DNA from: Morella rubra
Taxonomy: Eukaryota; Streptophyta; Magnoliopsida; Fagales; Myricaceae
Length of the DNA: 64,000 nt
Assembly (NCBI GenBank): GCA_003952965.2
Contig: CM025849.1
Coordinates: 1,540,973-1,604,972, forward strand
Reading direction: 5' to 3'
In this document: positions 11,673-23,400 of the stretch, one piece after another
How positions within the stretch are numbered: position 1 is the stretch's first letter
Layout: each line of letters starts with the position of its first letter
Made by a program: the position numbers and the translations under genes
The notes under the pieces: model-generated
The model's input: only the letters and a program-made list of their open reading frames with translations
The model's database searches: none
What the model was told of the DNA's origin: nothing

Positions 11673-14600
11673 TTTTCAGCTCTTACTAATTTAGAAACTT
11701 AATTTCTTATTTGGAAGCTAATTAATGAATTATAATCATGGTTTGAACGTTTAATCTAGCTTTTATATAGGAAACATGAATGACAAGAGAGACATTAAAA
11801 AAAAAAAAATTGGTTAGGGGACCCTAATTAATTAATGCTCAAACTAACGTTAATGTTATTATAATGGGAGTTTGAGACGAATAAAATTAGTTTTAACCAA
11901 CAAATGAGGACGAATAGCGTATTATTAATCAATTCACCTGCTAATTATAATTAAGTTTTTAAAATAAAATATAAATTCAAAAAGCGTAATATATATACTC
12001 GACAATATCTTATATGTATATATATATACAGTCACATACATTAAAACCTATGTGCGTGTGGAAATTATTACTACTCAAGCTCTTATTTGTGCAAAAGTAA
12101 AACCAGAGGAAATTAAATAGATTTTTGTGAACTATACAAAGAGACATTTGTATCTAGGAATTAATAGAATAAATTAACATGAATATCTTGCAAGTTTAGA
12201 TAGAAAATTAAGTCTTCATGGGAATAATTTTAATTGATCCAATATTTAAGCAAGGCAAAAGGACGTTATGTGATACAATTTTTTTTTCCTTCTAATTAAG
12301 CAACTATTCGATTTTTTAAAAAAAGTTAATATATATTTAGATGGCGAACCTTTTCAAATGGTGACTTTTGGTAGATCAAGAGTAGTTATTATAATTTTAG
12401 TAGATTAGTAAATTAGGATTAATGTCCTTTGGTATTGACTAGTGATCAAGAGTTTATGAGCGTCCAAATTTATTTATTTTTCATGTAATTAGAAGGTTAT
12501 AATTCTGACCGAAATTTATCTAAACTTGAAAAGATCAATTGGGGTTCGTATGAACACGTGAAAAGTTTCTTTTCAAAAGTCTCAATATCTAATTACTTGG
12601 ACCCAGCTTTGTTAATTTTACCCATTCTTGAATCAATTGTCTTAATTGGGTTTGTTGAATTCGATCCAAACCATTCGAAGCCTAATCGGAATATTGAAGC
12701 AAAAAAAAATAAAATAATTGAGCCTTCTTATGATCCAAAAGGGTATATAATATTGTTCTCATGTACGTCAAAAGAAACAACTTGGACAAGTTGCAACTCC
12801 TAAGAACACGATATCCTTAATTTTCAAAGTACAATTCGGAAAAAGCCAGGCTTGAACATAATTTCTATATACCTTCGGTGCAACTTTAGACTGTTGAGTC
12901 GAATCCAAGTCCAAATTTGCATGCCTTGTTAAATACTTCTGGAAGAGCTCACCAAACCCACCAACCATACATGTACCGCCTAGGGGATAAAGCAAGCCCG
13001 ACGACAACTTGGAAGCTAAGAAGACTACTACGTACATTTTGTCAAGTCCAACAAATTCCAAGAGAGTACTGTGTAACCAGCTGAACCCTCATTTCATAAA
13101 ATTGACAAAGCTTAGTCCCCTACCGTCTGATCAGATCTGTGTAATTGGATCTATCAAAGTAATTATATATAAACATTAAGAATTATGAAGTGTTTTAAAG
13201 GCCGGCTGTGGAAATTAATAATGTTTTCAAAATTATTCTGTTAAGTGGTTCGACTAGGTTAAATCATTAATTGAATATTGTTAATAAATCATAGGCACTG
13301 ATATATAAATCACATATTTGAACTATGATCCTTTGCAATTTCCTTCTCAAATTGTATAATACAATTCAAAGAGAAATAGATACAACAATTGGATTACATT
13401 GTAGTGCTCATGCTATCTGAAAGTTCACATGCATGGGCAATATTAAATAATATAGAATACATATATTATGTCTATTTTTCTTTGAATTGTACCATAAATT
13501 TTGATAGAAAACTGTAAAATATCTCTCTCTCCCCTCTTTCTTTTGACCACCAACATGCCTTGAATTGCACGTTAGGACGTGGACATACAAAACTGGAACA
13601 ATACTCCTCTGAGCCGTCTGATTATTTCCAAATATGAATGTCAGGCTTTGATGACTTTGGATCAGCAGTTTAATTATGTCTAATTGATCCCTTCAAAGTC
13701 AAACAAAAACGATTAAAAGTAGACAGGAAAAGAGTCGTCTCTGTTTCTAATTTTTCTGATTTTGTTTATTGCATCCTTAATTTCTTCATGGTAACTTCTG
13801 CGCTCCGATGTCTTGGGAAACACAGTTCTTCCACGTGAGAAGTTAGGGGGGGAAGAATTGAGATTAAAGGAACTAATTTAATGTAATTTTATACGCTATT
13901 ATTATATATAACCAAACTCGAGGTTAATTATTTAATTTCTTGTAGCCGACCACCTTCAACTTTCCTTTTGGCGGGGAAAAGTACTGCAAGATACGTAATT
14001 ATTAGTGTTATTTTAATCATTAGCAAAAAAGTAGTAGTGTTATTTTAATCATCTTAGCGTAGTGGTGGGAATAATCAAAGCTAGTCTTCCATGCATGATG
14101 CATTGTACGGCCTAAAAGCTTTTAGAATATTAGATTAAAATACTGAAGAGCTAAAAATTAATGCGTCCTTCCTTAGAAAATTACGTACATTAATTAGCTC
14201 AAATAAGGCCTCTCTTTCTCTCCGATCTGTACGTACGTAATTTTCTGAGGAAGGAGACATTCGATCGGACGTGTCTTAAGTGTTATTTGTTGGACTTAGT
14301 GGGAGAAGATCACATATTTGCATAAAAGAATTAGTGTGATATTTGGCGTATCGATCATTAATTAGATTCTTGTGAGGTAATGAAATTAACGCTCTACCAA
14401 ATCCTATATGCCATTAATTACTATATATCTCCACGTCAAATCCTTAATTTTTAATTTTTAGTTCTTAATTTTTAGAACAGATCCAAAATCTTTAAAAAAA
14501 AATTAAAAGGTAAACATTTGTGAAATTATATATATACACGTTAAATTAATCCTTTAGGGATTCCCTCAGTTTTCAGGGAATTAAGAGAGATTTGGAATAC

Positions 14601-15634
14601 CATGTGTATAATCTGCTTGATTCTAGAAATATATTATCGGATACCAAAATTATGGAAATTAGATTCTATATGGAACATATATATTGTCTTTTGTATGTAA
14701 ATCCCTTTAAACTCCTTTTCAATCTGGAGGCTGGTTTTTAGGGTGGAAATTAAAAATAACATAAATGTTTTCCTGGTCAACTTGATTGAATTTTTACTTA
14801 AAATAGTGGAGCATCCAATTCAAAAACTTATCCGGCCTGCCGTATACGTAAGACTGTTTGATCATATTAGCTTTATATGACATATATAGTCAACCTTAAC
14901 CCGCTCCTAAATTTCAGTTTCTTGTGGGCGACCGAGTAGAGGTCCTAGAATCTTCATCGATACTTAATACTACACTCTCTAACAAAAACATTACTATTTT
15001 AATTGCATAATCTGATACGTAGTGTGGTACCAGATCAAATTAATTAAATGTAAGAATTTTTACCTTCGGATATTCCAAATTTCATATGAACATTAAAAAA
15101 AAAACAAAAAAAAAGACTAATTTTATTAAAAAAAATTATTTATAACAAAAGAATACCGTAATAACAATAAAACTTAACCGGTTACCAACGAAATACCTAT
15201 AAACTTATATATTACGGATCAAAATCCTCTATACTTAGAAGATGTTCGGTTTTTTTATATTTTCAAGATTTTTTTAAATTCTGAGAATACACAAACCAAA
15301 TATATTTTTTAACATCACCTAAAAACAACTACAGCACGTATACAATAAAATTAACATCACCTAAAATTTTCAAAACACAAAAAAAATTCTCAAAATAATA
15401 ACTAACCGCACGACACCTTACTTACTAGAGAAGAAAACAAAAAGCTGTGCTTTTATTATAATATTTCAGAGGAATGTTTCCATGATGCATGTATGGGACA
15501 GAAGGCAAGTCCTAGACAGACATGCCAGGCGTCCTGATTTGTCATGCTATGATTGGTCAGGTGAACACAATGGTGGAAAAACCCAACTCCAGCTCATTGC
15601 TATAGAAAAGGGCACGAAGGCAAAGTGGACCCTC
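11673..15634. other. Long AT-rich intergenic region
   Basis: Nothing here can be called a gene. Open stretches at 12558-12803 (+) and 12768-13061 (-) give no protein I recognise. Runs of A and T are frequent, especially at 15070-15440. The right end is the promoter region of the WD40 gene, with a TATAAC near 15635 and a pyrimidine-rich leader to 15860. Confidence 0.5.
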
Positions 15635-15860
15635 TATAACCCACTTTACATGAATTTCTTATTTGTCAAAGTAGCCGTTGCAACCCCTCTCTCCCTCTCT
15701 TTTAAATATATTACACCAAATCCTTTTCCAACAAGAATTCCATGTCCCTCTTTATTCCTATCTTTACAACTCCGCTCCCCTTTCACTATTTGTTGCCCTC
15801 TGTTTCTGGCATACCCTTCTCCATCATAGACAAAAAGGGTTGGAAAAACAGATTACGACG

Positions 15861-17123
15861 ATGGATCCTGCAGTTTCAGAAGCCAAACCTTCGAATTCGA
15901 CACTCTTATTGTCTGCAGCAGCATGCGCTAGCAGTACTAGTAGTGCCAGCAGCGAGACCACCTGCAGCGAGACTGATGATAGCCCCGTAACTTCCAGCCG
16001 TTTCGAGCTCCAAGATGTGAAGTATCAACTATCTTGCCTATCCGTCTCTGGGTCATGCTCGTATCGGTCTTTGGCGGTTCTTTCAGGCCATATAGGCTCA
16101 GTTTCATCCTTGGCCTTGTGTGGCGAATTCATATTGAGTGCTTCACAAGGCAAGGATATCATAGTGTGGCAGCAGCCTGATTTGAGGCTGTTTACGAAGT
16201 TTGGACAAGGAGATGGCTCAGTGAAGGCGCTTGTAACGGTTGGAAACAAGGTTTTTACCGCTCATCAAGATAGTAGGATTAGAGTTTGGAAGGTGTCAAG
16301 GAGGTCAGAGAATATATTTAGACTTGTTGACACCCTTCCAACCACTAAGGACTATTTGGGGAAGTTCATGAAGCAAAGCAATTATGTCCAGACTCGGCGA
16401 CACCACAAGAAGCTGTGGATTGAACATGCCGATAGCATCTCTTGCTTGACTGTCCATAACGGGTTGATTTACTCGGGGTCGTGGGATAAGACCCTTAAGG
16501 TGTGGAGGCTATCAGATTTGAAGTGCTTGGAATCAATCAAGGCGCATGATGATGCTATTAATGGGTTGGTGGCAACTAAGGGGATCGTGTATTCTGCTTC
16601 CGCGGATGGGAAGATTAAAGCTTGGGGAAAGGAGGGGAAGAGTTCACACGCTTTGAAGGGAATTTTGGAGGGTCATAAGGATGTTTCCCTCAATACAGTG
16701 ATAGTTTCCGACGATGGAAGATGGATTTATGGAGGGGGATCCGATGGGTTTGTGATGGGGTGGGAGGGGAGTGGGAATTCTGCGACCTGGAAGGTAGTTT
16801 ATGAGACCAAGGCACATCAAATGGCTGTTCTGTGTATGTGCCTAATGGGTGAGATCTTGTGCAGTGGCTCTGCGGATAAAAGTATTGGCATATGGAAAAG
16901 AGAGGCTTATGGTAAGCTTAGCAAAGTCGGGGTCATAAGTGGCCATCAAGGTCCAGTCAAGTGTTTGCAGGCCTCACCTAGTAATGTTGGTGGAGGGTTC
17001 ATGCTATACAGTGGAAGCCTCGATAAAAGCATAAGAGTTTGGTGGGTTCCCCAGCACTCTCCTGAAAGAGACGATACCTCTCCAACGGAAAATGCAATGA
17101 GTAATTCTATGGTTGTGTGTTAG
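15861..17123 (+). CDS. JINGUBANG-like WD40-repeat protein
   Basis: An intronless gene of 420 residues starting MDPAVSEAKPSNST. I chose this ATG over the further upstream frame because the preceding codons read through a pyrimidine-rich leader with no family resemblance. A Ser-rich N-terminus (about 1-65) is followed by a seven-bladed WD40 propeller with repeats ending IIVW, IRVW, LKVW, IKAW, VMGW, IGIW and IRVW. Intronless seven-WD proteins with GHxxSVxSLA in the first blade and a basic QTRRHHKKLW loop after the second are typical of plant JINGUBANG relatives. Arabidopsis JGB represses pollen germination and tunes jasmonate production; several paralogues have other or unknown roles, so the exact function here is open. 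The frame is intact from start to stop. Confidence 0.88.
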   Translation: MDPAVSEAKPSNSTLLLSAAACASSTSSASSETTCSETDDSPVTSSRFELQDVKYQLSCLSVSGSCSYRSLAVLSGHIGSVSSLALCGEFILSASQGKDIIVWQQPDLRLFTKFGQGDGSVKALVTVGNKVFTAHQDSRIRVWKVSRRSENIFRLVDTLPTTKDYLGKFMKQSNYVQTRRHHKKLWIEHADSISCLTVHNGLIYSGSWDKTLKVWRLSDLKCLESIKAHDDAINGLVATKGIVYSASADGKIKAWGKEGKSSHALKGILEGHKDVSLNTVIVSDDGRWIYGGGSDGFVMGWEGSGNSATWKVVYETKAHQMAVLCMCLMGEILCSGSADKSIGIWKREAYGKLSKVGVISGHQGPVKCLQASPSNVGGGFMLYSGSLDKSIRVWWVPQHSPERDDTSPTENAMSNSMVVC

Positions 17124-20100
17124 CAAATTCTTTCAATGTTTGATTAATGGAGCACTGGTTCCTTTTTACAGTGTCTGCAGTGCTTCAAAATTGGGTCTTG
17201 CAGTTGCGTCCTTTCCATAGCGCATGCAGAAGATCAAAGAGTTCATTTGTGGGGAATCAAGAGCGAAAAAAAAAGGGGCTGTTGAAGCCTAATGTATCTT
17301 GGAGTTGCTTTTTGGCTTTGAGATTTTATTTAGTAGTTATAGGCTAAAGTGTGAAGAACAGGATCAAGTGGAGTGATATTTGCTTTTGTTGTTGTTTTTC
17401 CTTTTCCTTTTCTCGGCCCCTTCCAATTTCCATTTCTTTTCAATTGTAATTAGGGTTTGAGGAATCAATAAATGAGAATATATAAGTTATATGATTGGTT
17501 GGTTAAATGTGTCCGTTGCAGCTTTTTGTAGTCTAGTGCAGAATAACCTAATCTTATTGGAAACCTATGCTTAATTAGTACAAAACTTCGGCTAAAAACG
17601 GATGAACATTAAGAAAGGAACATGGCATTGCTAGCTTCGAGCAGACACTGCTACCCCACCAATACTTGGAAGAAAGAATGCTATGATGTTCTTTAGAAAT
17701 CCCATGAAGCTTTAACAACCAGAGACCAATATGACAGATAGTTTGCTTATTGGTAAATGCTACAGAATCGTTTCCTCCTTTATATTCTCTCTCTCTCTCT
17801 CTCTCTCTCTGCCTCGAAGATCTCTGGAGGCATGTGTCTTCTGTAAGTGTTTTTTTCCCTGTTTAAAAGGTCGAAGAAATTGATCAAAGTAATCGAATCG
17901 AAAGCCCTCCTCACATCTACCCTTACTTTACAAAACAAATAAGTGGATTCGTTGTTGAAGGGGACACAAAAGCGAGGCACTTGAAACACAGAAAATCAGC
18001 ATTGTGGAACACACAAGTGGCTGAATTATTTATACCTACTGTTTGGAAGTGGGGACGGCTTTTCCAAAGCATCTTAAACTATGTTTCCACAATTTGAGAA
18101 CTTTCTTAATGGTCCAAATCAATCTGGTACATGCTTGACTAACCCTCTTGTTGAATGGTCGGTTTGATATTATAAGTTAGCAGAGACCCATGAATTTTCC
18201 TTACTTTGGCCGCAATTTGTTCAAATGGTTGAAGGAAGATGCTGCATCAAGATGTTCACAAGGAGAAATTACTTGATTTGGGCATAGAAGTCCTAAAAGA
18301 ACAGAGACGGTTCTCTAACCCCTTGTTAAAGCAAAGCAGTTCAGCTTGCTGAACCCGCAAACGGCGTACCAACAGTATCCTCAGTTCAACAGCTGGTCCT
18401 GATTTTGACAAACATGCATCGTTTTCTATACTTGTTGCAACAGCAAAAGCGAACCAGGATCTACTGTTTTGAACCACAAAAGGGTACAAGGGATAACAGA
18501 ACAACTGATATAGTCACGATTTACCGGCCGAGCTGTAACCCATTTGGTACCACCAAGTTCACTACTCTAAAATTAAGAGTTTGAGTAGATATAAGTTGAA
18601 ATCACTTGTGAAAGTAAAGTCTGACCATATATTTAAAACTATCTGGTGTTCTTGTTGGGGTTGTGGTGACAGACTCACCCATTGCACAGTAATTATATCT
18701 CAAATCGGACATTCTGTAGTTGAGGTATTCTTATGGTCACATCTAAAAAAAGTTACTACGCTGGTTGCCCCCACCTTTAAAAAAAAAAAAAAAAAAAAAA
18801 GGGATATAATCCCGATGTGAAAGCAAGCAAGATACTATACAAAGCTGCAGAATATAGAAAGTTGCTTCCCTCCCATGAAAACCATATAGACAAATTGTTT
18901 GTAACTTGGTTGTGGGGCTTTTCTAATTTTTTTATTCTGCAGAATTTTAGATGTTTTTGCTATAGAAAGAGCAACTGCCCTCCAAATTGGACCAGCCTTT
19001 GCTTTTTGCCGGGAGGCATTTCTTGGGGCAATATATCAATGGAGCAATTCAGCCATCTCAACCAACAAGAAGAAAGCTTAAACAATGATTCAGCCAAACC
19101 GCACCATCTTTTAAGTTTAGGGTTCTTGAAGACCGTGGACCAGCCTAAAAAGAAACATTTATAAATTAAGCCGACCAAACTCAACTTTTTTCGAAATGGG
19201 AATGTCCCTTGCAATTTGTTTGCCGCCTGCCTAACTCATCTACAATCTTATCAATCCTTGAGAAACAAATAAAGTACCAACGGGAATCAGAGGAATTCAG
19301 CGAAGGAAAAATGATGAAAACGCATAAACCTCAACCTTTTCTAGTCCGAAACATCTGGGAAAGAGAGTATTGTATTAGAAAAATAAGAGAAGACATGTTC
19401 TCATAGGCAGAAAAAAATTTACAAATCTTAGGAAGTGCCAACAAGCAATGTCCACGGCAGTTTCGAATTGCGCTCGACACCAGAGGACCTATTTGTTCCT
19501 TGACATACCATTTTTTTTTCTTGATGAAACGCGTGCTATGATACGGACAAGTTCCGCACGTCAGTGTCCAAGGAAAAATGCGGGGAATTTGTCGTTCCGA
19601 CTAGATGGCACTCCAGTATCCAAATACCCTCAGCAATCCAGCTAGAAAAATGCAGGGTTTTTGGCCCACTAGATTGTATTTATACTTTGTTTGTTTATAT
19701 AATATAAGTCAGAATTTTCCAAAAAAAAAAACATAAATACATCCACAATCCCACTAGTATAAGTTACAAATTAGTCATTGATTTAAATTACAAATTAATC
19801 CTTGTAATAAGTTATTATTAGAAACATATTCCCTAGTCAATTTTCATCTTTTTTACTAACGACAAATGCTAGTGAACTAGGAGATCTACTTAAACACATA
19901 ACATACTGTGATTAGCTTTGACTAACACCTGCCAAGATACAGAGATGGACCAAAGACGTTTTTAACAGAAATTTTACCAAGATTAATTTGTAACTTTTTT
20001 TTAACTCAAGAAACACTAAAAACACTAGACTTTGATGGGGAAGAAAAAAAAGGAAAGAATGTGGTGATCTTTGGTACATAGTTGCAAAAATATAGAGGAA

Positions 20101-20443
20101 TCAGGGGAGGCACGGCCATCTTGATGAGAACAATGAGACTTAATAATATTAAGAATTTAGTAAATTTAGCCATATGGTAATAATTTCAACACATGTTCAT
20201 TACAACGACTCCAAAACTGCATGACACGATTACAAGAGAAAAGAATAGTTACAACTATTACCACTTCAACCACCTCATAGAGGAAACATCCAAAGCACTC
20301 CCCAGCCCTCACCAAAAAGGCCCTCATCCTTTCGGGGCCTGTCTTGCTGATCAGTAGTAAAATGTCAAACCTCTCCAACAAATTACACTAACGAGAAGGA
20401 CCTCTCAAAAGGAAAGGGATGAGTATTAAACTCCTCGGTTACC
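17124..20443. other. Intergenic region between the WD40 gene and UBP24 (convergent 3' ends)
   Basis: The first several hundred bases are the 3' UTR and tail region of the WD40 gene. A (TC)n run lies at 17786-17810 and a poly-A run of 22 at 18779-18800. The small open stretches here show no domain, signal or family resemblance. I see no RNA gene. Confidence 0.5.
17786..17810. repeat. (TC)n microsatellite
   Basis: About 12 uninterrupted TC/CT units in intergenic DNA downstream of the WD40 gene. Confidence 0.95.
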
Positions 20444-23400
20444 CTACCATACTTGTTTGTAGAAGAGGACATATGCCTGGTCATGCAACACCTTACTTGC
20501 ACCAATGGCACTGACGGAGGCATCATCAAACCTTAGCCATTGACGGCTGGGATAGCGAGCATCAGCTGTATAATGCCCCTTTGATGGCTCCCTCCCATGA
20601 TGAGTTACAGTAGCTACAAGTTCGTATCTTCGACTCTGTACAAAGAAAAGAAAGAGAAAAACCGTTTAGCCTGCAATTATCTTAATGATTTATCTCGCAA
20701 CTCCAATATTTAGCCAACAGAGGAGCTAGATTATAGAAATCGCTTCCTAAAACAGAATGCTGGAAGGCAGAAGGCGATAATTTTGTTCCCAAAAGAAACA
20801 GGATACAGCGGAAACATTGTTTGATGATAATAATAATAGAGCATCACCTCATTTGATGAAGAAACAAGCAGTTCACGACCTAACACCAATTCAAGAGGAA
20901 AGTGCACAGGCTTATGCAACTTTGTGCTTCCTGGCTTCCATAACCAAAACGCATCAGGTGTAATATCAATATCTTGAAAGAGTCTGTATCTTAACAGATT
21001 TGCTGGCAGTCACAACACCAGCCTGTTAACGCAAAAAGCACCTAGTGAGTATCTGTGTGTATCACTGATAGAGAGAGAGAGAGAGAGAGAGGGCACAATA
21101 GAGGAGTCTATCATTTTCAAATAGTTAGGATGTAGATAGCACATGTTTCCTCTTCCTCAGTTATGGCAGTTACAACGCATGTCAACCAGCAGACAGCATT
21201 TTAACATGTCATACACAAATGTACCTATACCCAAAAAATGACCAAAAGGCCCATGGAGGTGAGGGGGGAAGTTACCTTCCCAGTTTTTGATGTTCGGTAG
21301 CCCTCCAGAGATTCTGGTACCGAAAACAAATGAAGAGCATCCTCAATAGTACGAACGGCTTCAGGGTAAATATCAAGGTGCAGCAAGAGAAATGGTTGAA
21401 CAGTAGCAGAAGCTTTATTTCCTGCTCCATGCAAAGAAAAAAAAAAGGAATGCATAAAAACCAGGACTCACAAAAGGGCAAAATATTTTAGTCCGAATTC
21501 CAAAGGAAACTCACACCTCATAGACACAGAAGGTGGAGTACATTGCCAGGGTAAAGCATCTCATAAATGTACATGTTCAATAATCATATGTAGGAAAAAA
21601 AAAAGAAAGAAAGGGAAACGTCATTAAAAATATTTCCTTACAAGGGGTGTGGTGAAGAAACCACCTTATTATCATTTCGCTTTTGTGATCAACATACTAA
21701 GAGTGAGTCACTAAACAGAGATAGAAATATAACATATAGAGACATTTCACATGTAGTTTTATGCTAATCTAGCACACCAGATTATGCATTGGCTTAGGCA
21801 GTCACTTCCCACAAATGGATTCTAGAGAGGAAATATATCATATAGAACAATCTCTATAGTCTTTCGTTTTATCCTGGCTTTCTAATTGAAGCACAAAAGA
21901 CAGGAAATAATTTCCATATATAAACTAGAAGCAGTCAAAATGGTAGAGAACCAGCACAACCCTGAACATGAAAAAAGATTAAAAACCAAAAGGGGAAAAG
22001 AAAAAAGCAACTATACTTGCATGAATTACATAGCTTCCCTACCTCTAGCCTTTACCAGACTTCTCAGCTGTCCCCCAAATATATCACTTAGTTCTGACTG
22101 GACAAAACTTTGAGTTCTTGTCACTGCTGATTTGTTCTTTCGGCCAACTGTCTCCCATTCATCATCCTCTGCAGATGAAACCAGAGATGATTTGTTTCCA
22201 CTAATGCTTGAAGACTGCCCCCCAAGTTTAAGTAACTCATCATGCATTCGGTCCATGATGAAGCTCAGAAACTCCTGAGCATCTTCCTGCCTGAAAAATA
22301 CAACACCAGAGACCAACTTAAACTAATCACAAGTATCAAAATGTACAAAATCCTACATGATACAGAAATAGATGCTAAGCAAGCCAGGGTTACTAAACAA
22401 TTTCTGCTTCTATTCAAACAACTGTTTAAGTCTTATAGGCATCCTTTCCCTTTGTCCCCTGGATTCACACAAATACTTCCTAAATCAGCAGAACAAAAAC
22501 TAAGATTACCAACAAGTAAACCCTTTCAACTCACTCTTGCAAATCTAACATTCTCCAGTAAAATAAACTTACTAGCAATAAAATATTCACAGTACCACGG
22601 TAGGAAATAAGATATTCATAACAAAAGCAATAGCCACTCACAAGAAGCAACATTTTGGATAGTTGTTTCACAAATAAAAGATGGTCAAGCCAAAAAAGAA
22701 AAGAAGAAGACAGAGAGAGAATACTAACTAGCACAGGAAGTGTGAAGACAGTCACGTGACACCCAACACATCAGTCATTACTATTTTTCATGGCACACTA
22801 TCACTGACTATCTGATTGGCACGCCTTGAGAAGGCCCCATATTTTAACACCATTACAATTTTATATTAATATATCCCATGGCACATCACCATTTACAGGC
22901 CAACACATTGCCAAAGGGTCAAGAACGCAATGGATAGGGATTTGGCTATTCTGTTTGTTTCACTACAATAAAATACATTGCTCAAGGAAATATACCCAAC
23001 AAAAAAGAAGATGACGGGAGGGGCAAAAAGAACTTTGCATACAGCGAGGGCATTTAATTGTTGTCTTTTTATGATGTATTTTATAGCCATGTTCATTTCA
23101 GGCCACGTCCTTGCACCATCATATATCATAAAAGCAATCCCATTACACAATCCAAGTCATTTAATGATGCTACACAAATGACATCAGCACTCTGTAACCG
23201 TGTATATTTTCAACCGGCTGAAATGTTCTTAAGGACTGATGAGATTACATTAATGATTGGCTCACTGTCTATAAAAGGTTGGATAGGATTGTATTTAGAA
23301 GCACCGTATATAAAACATAATTTCTGCATTTGACACTCACATGGAGAGGAATAAAACGTACAAACTAAAATAAAAAATGTTCCATAACTTTACTGGATTA

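Noticed and set aside
12558-13061. Open frames on both strands that looked at first like an organelle-DNA insertion
   Set aside because: No plastid or mitochondrial protein could be recognised in either frame, and composition is that of ordinary AT-rich spacer.
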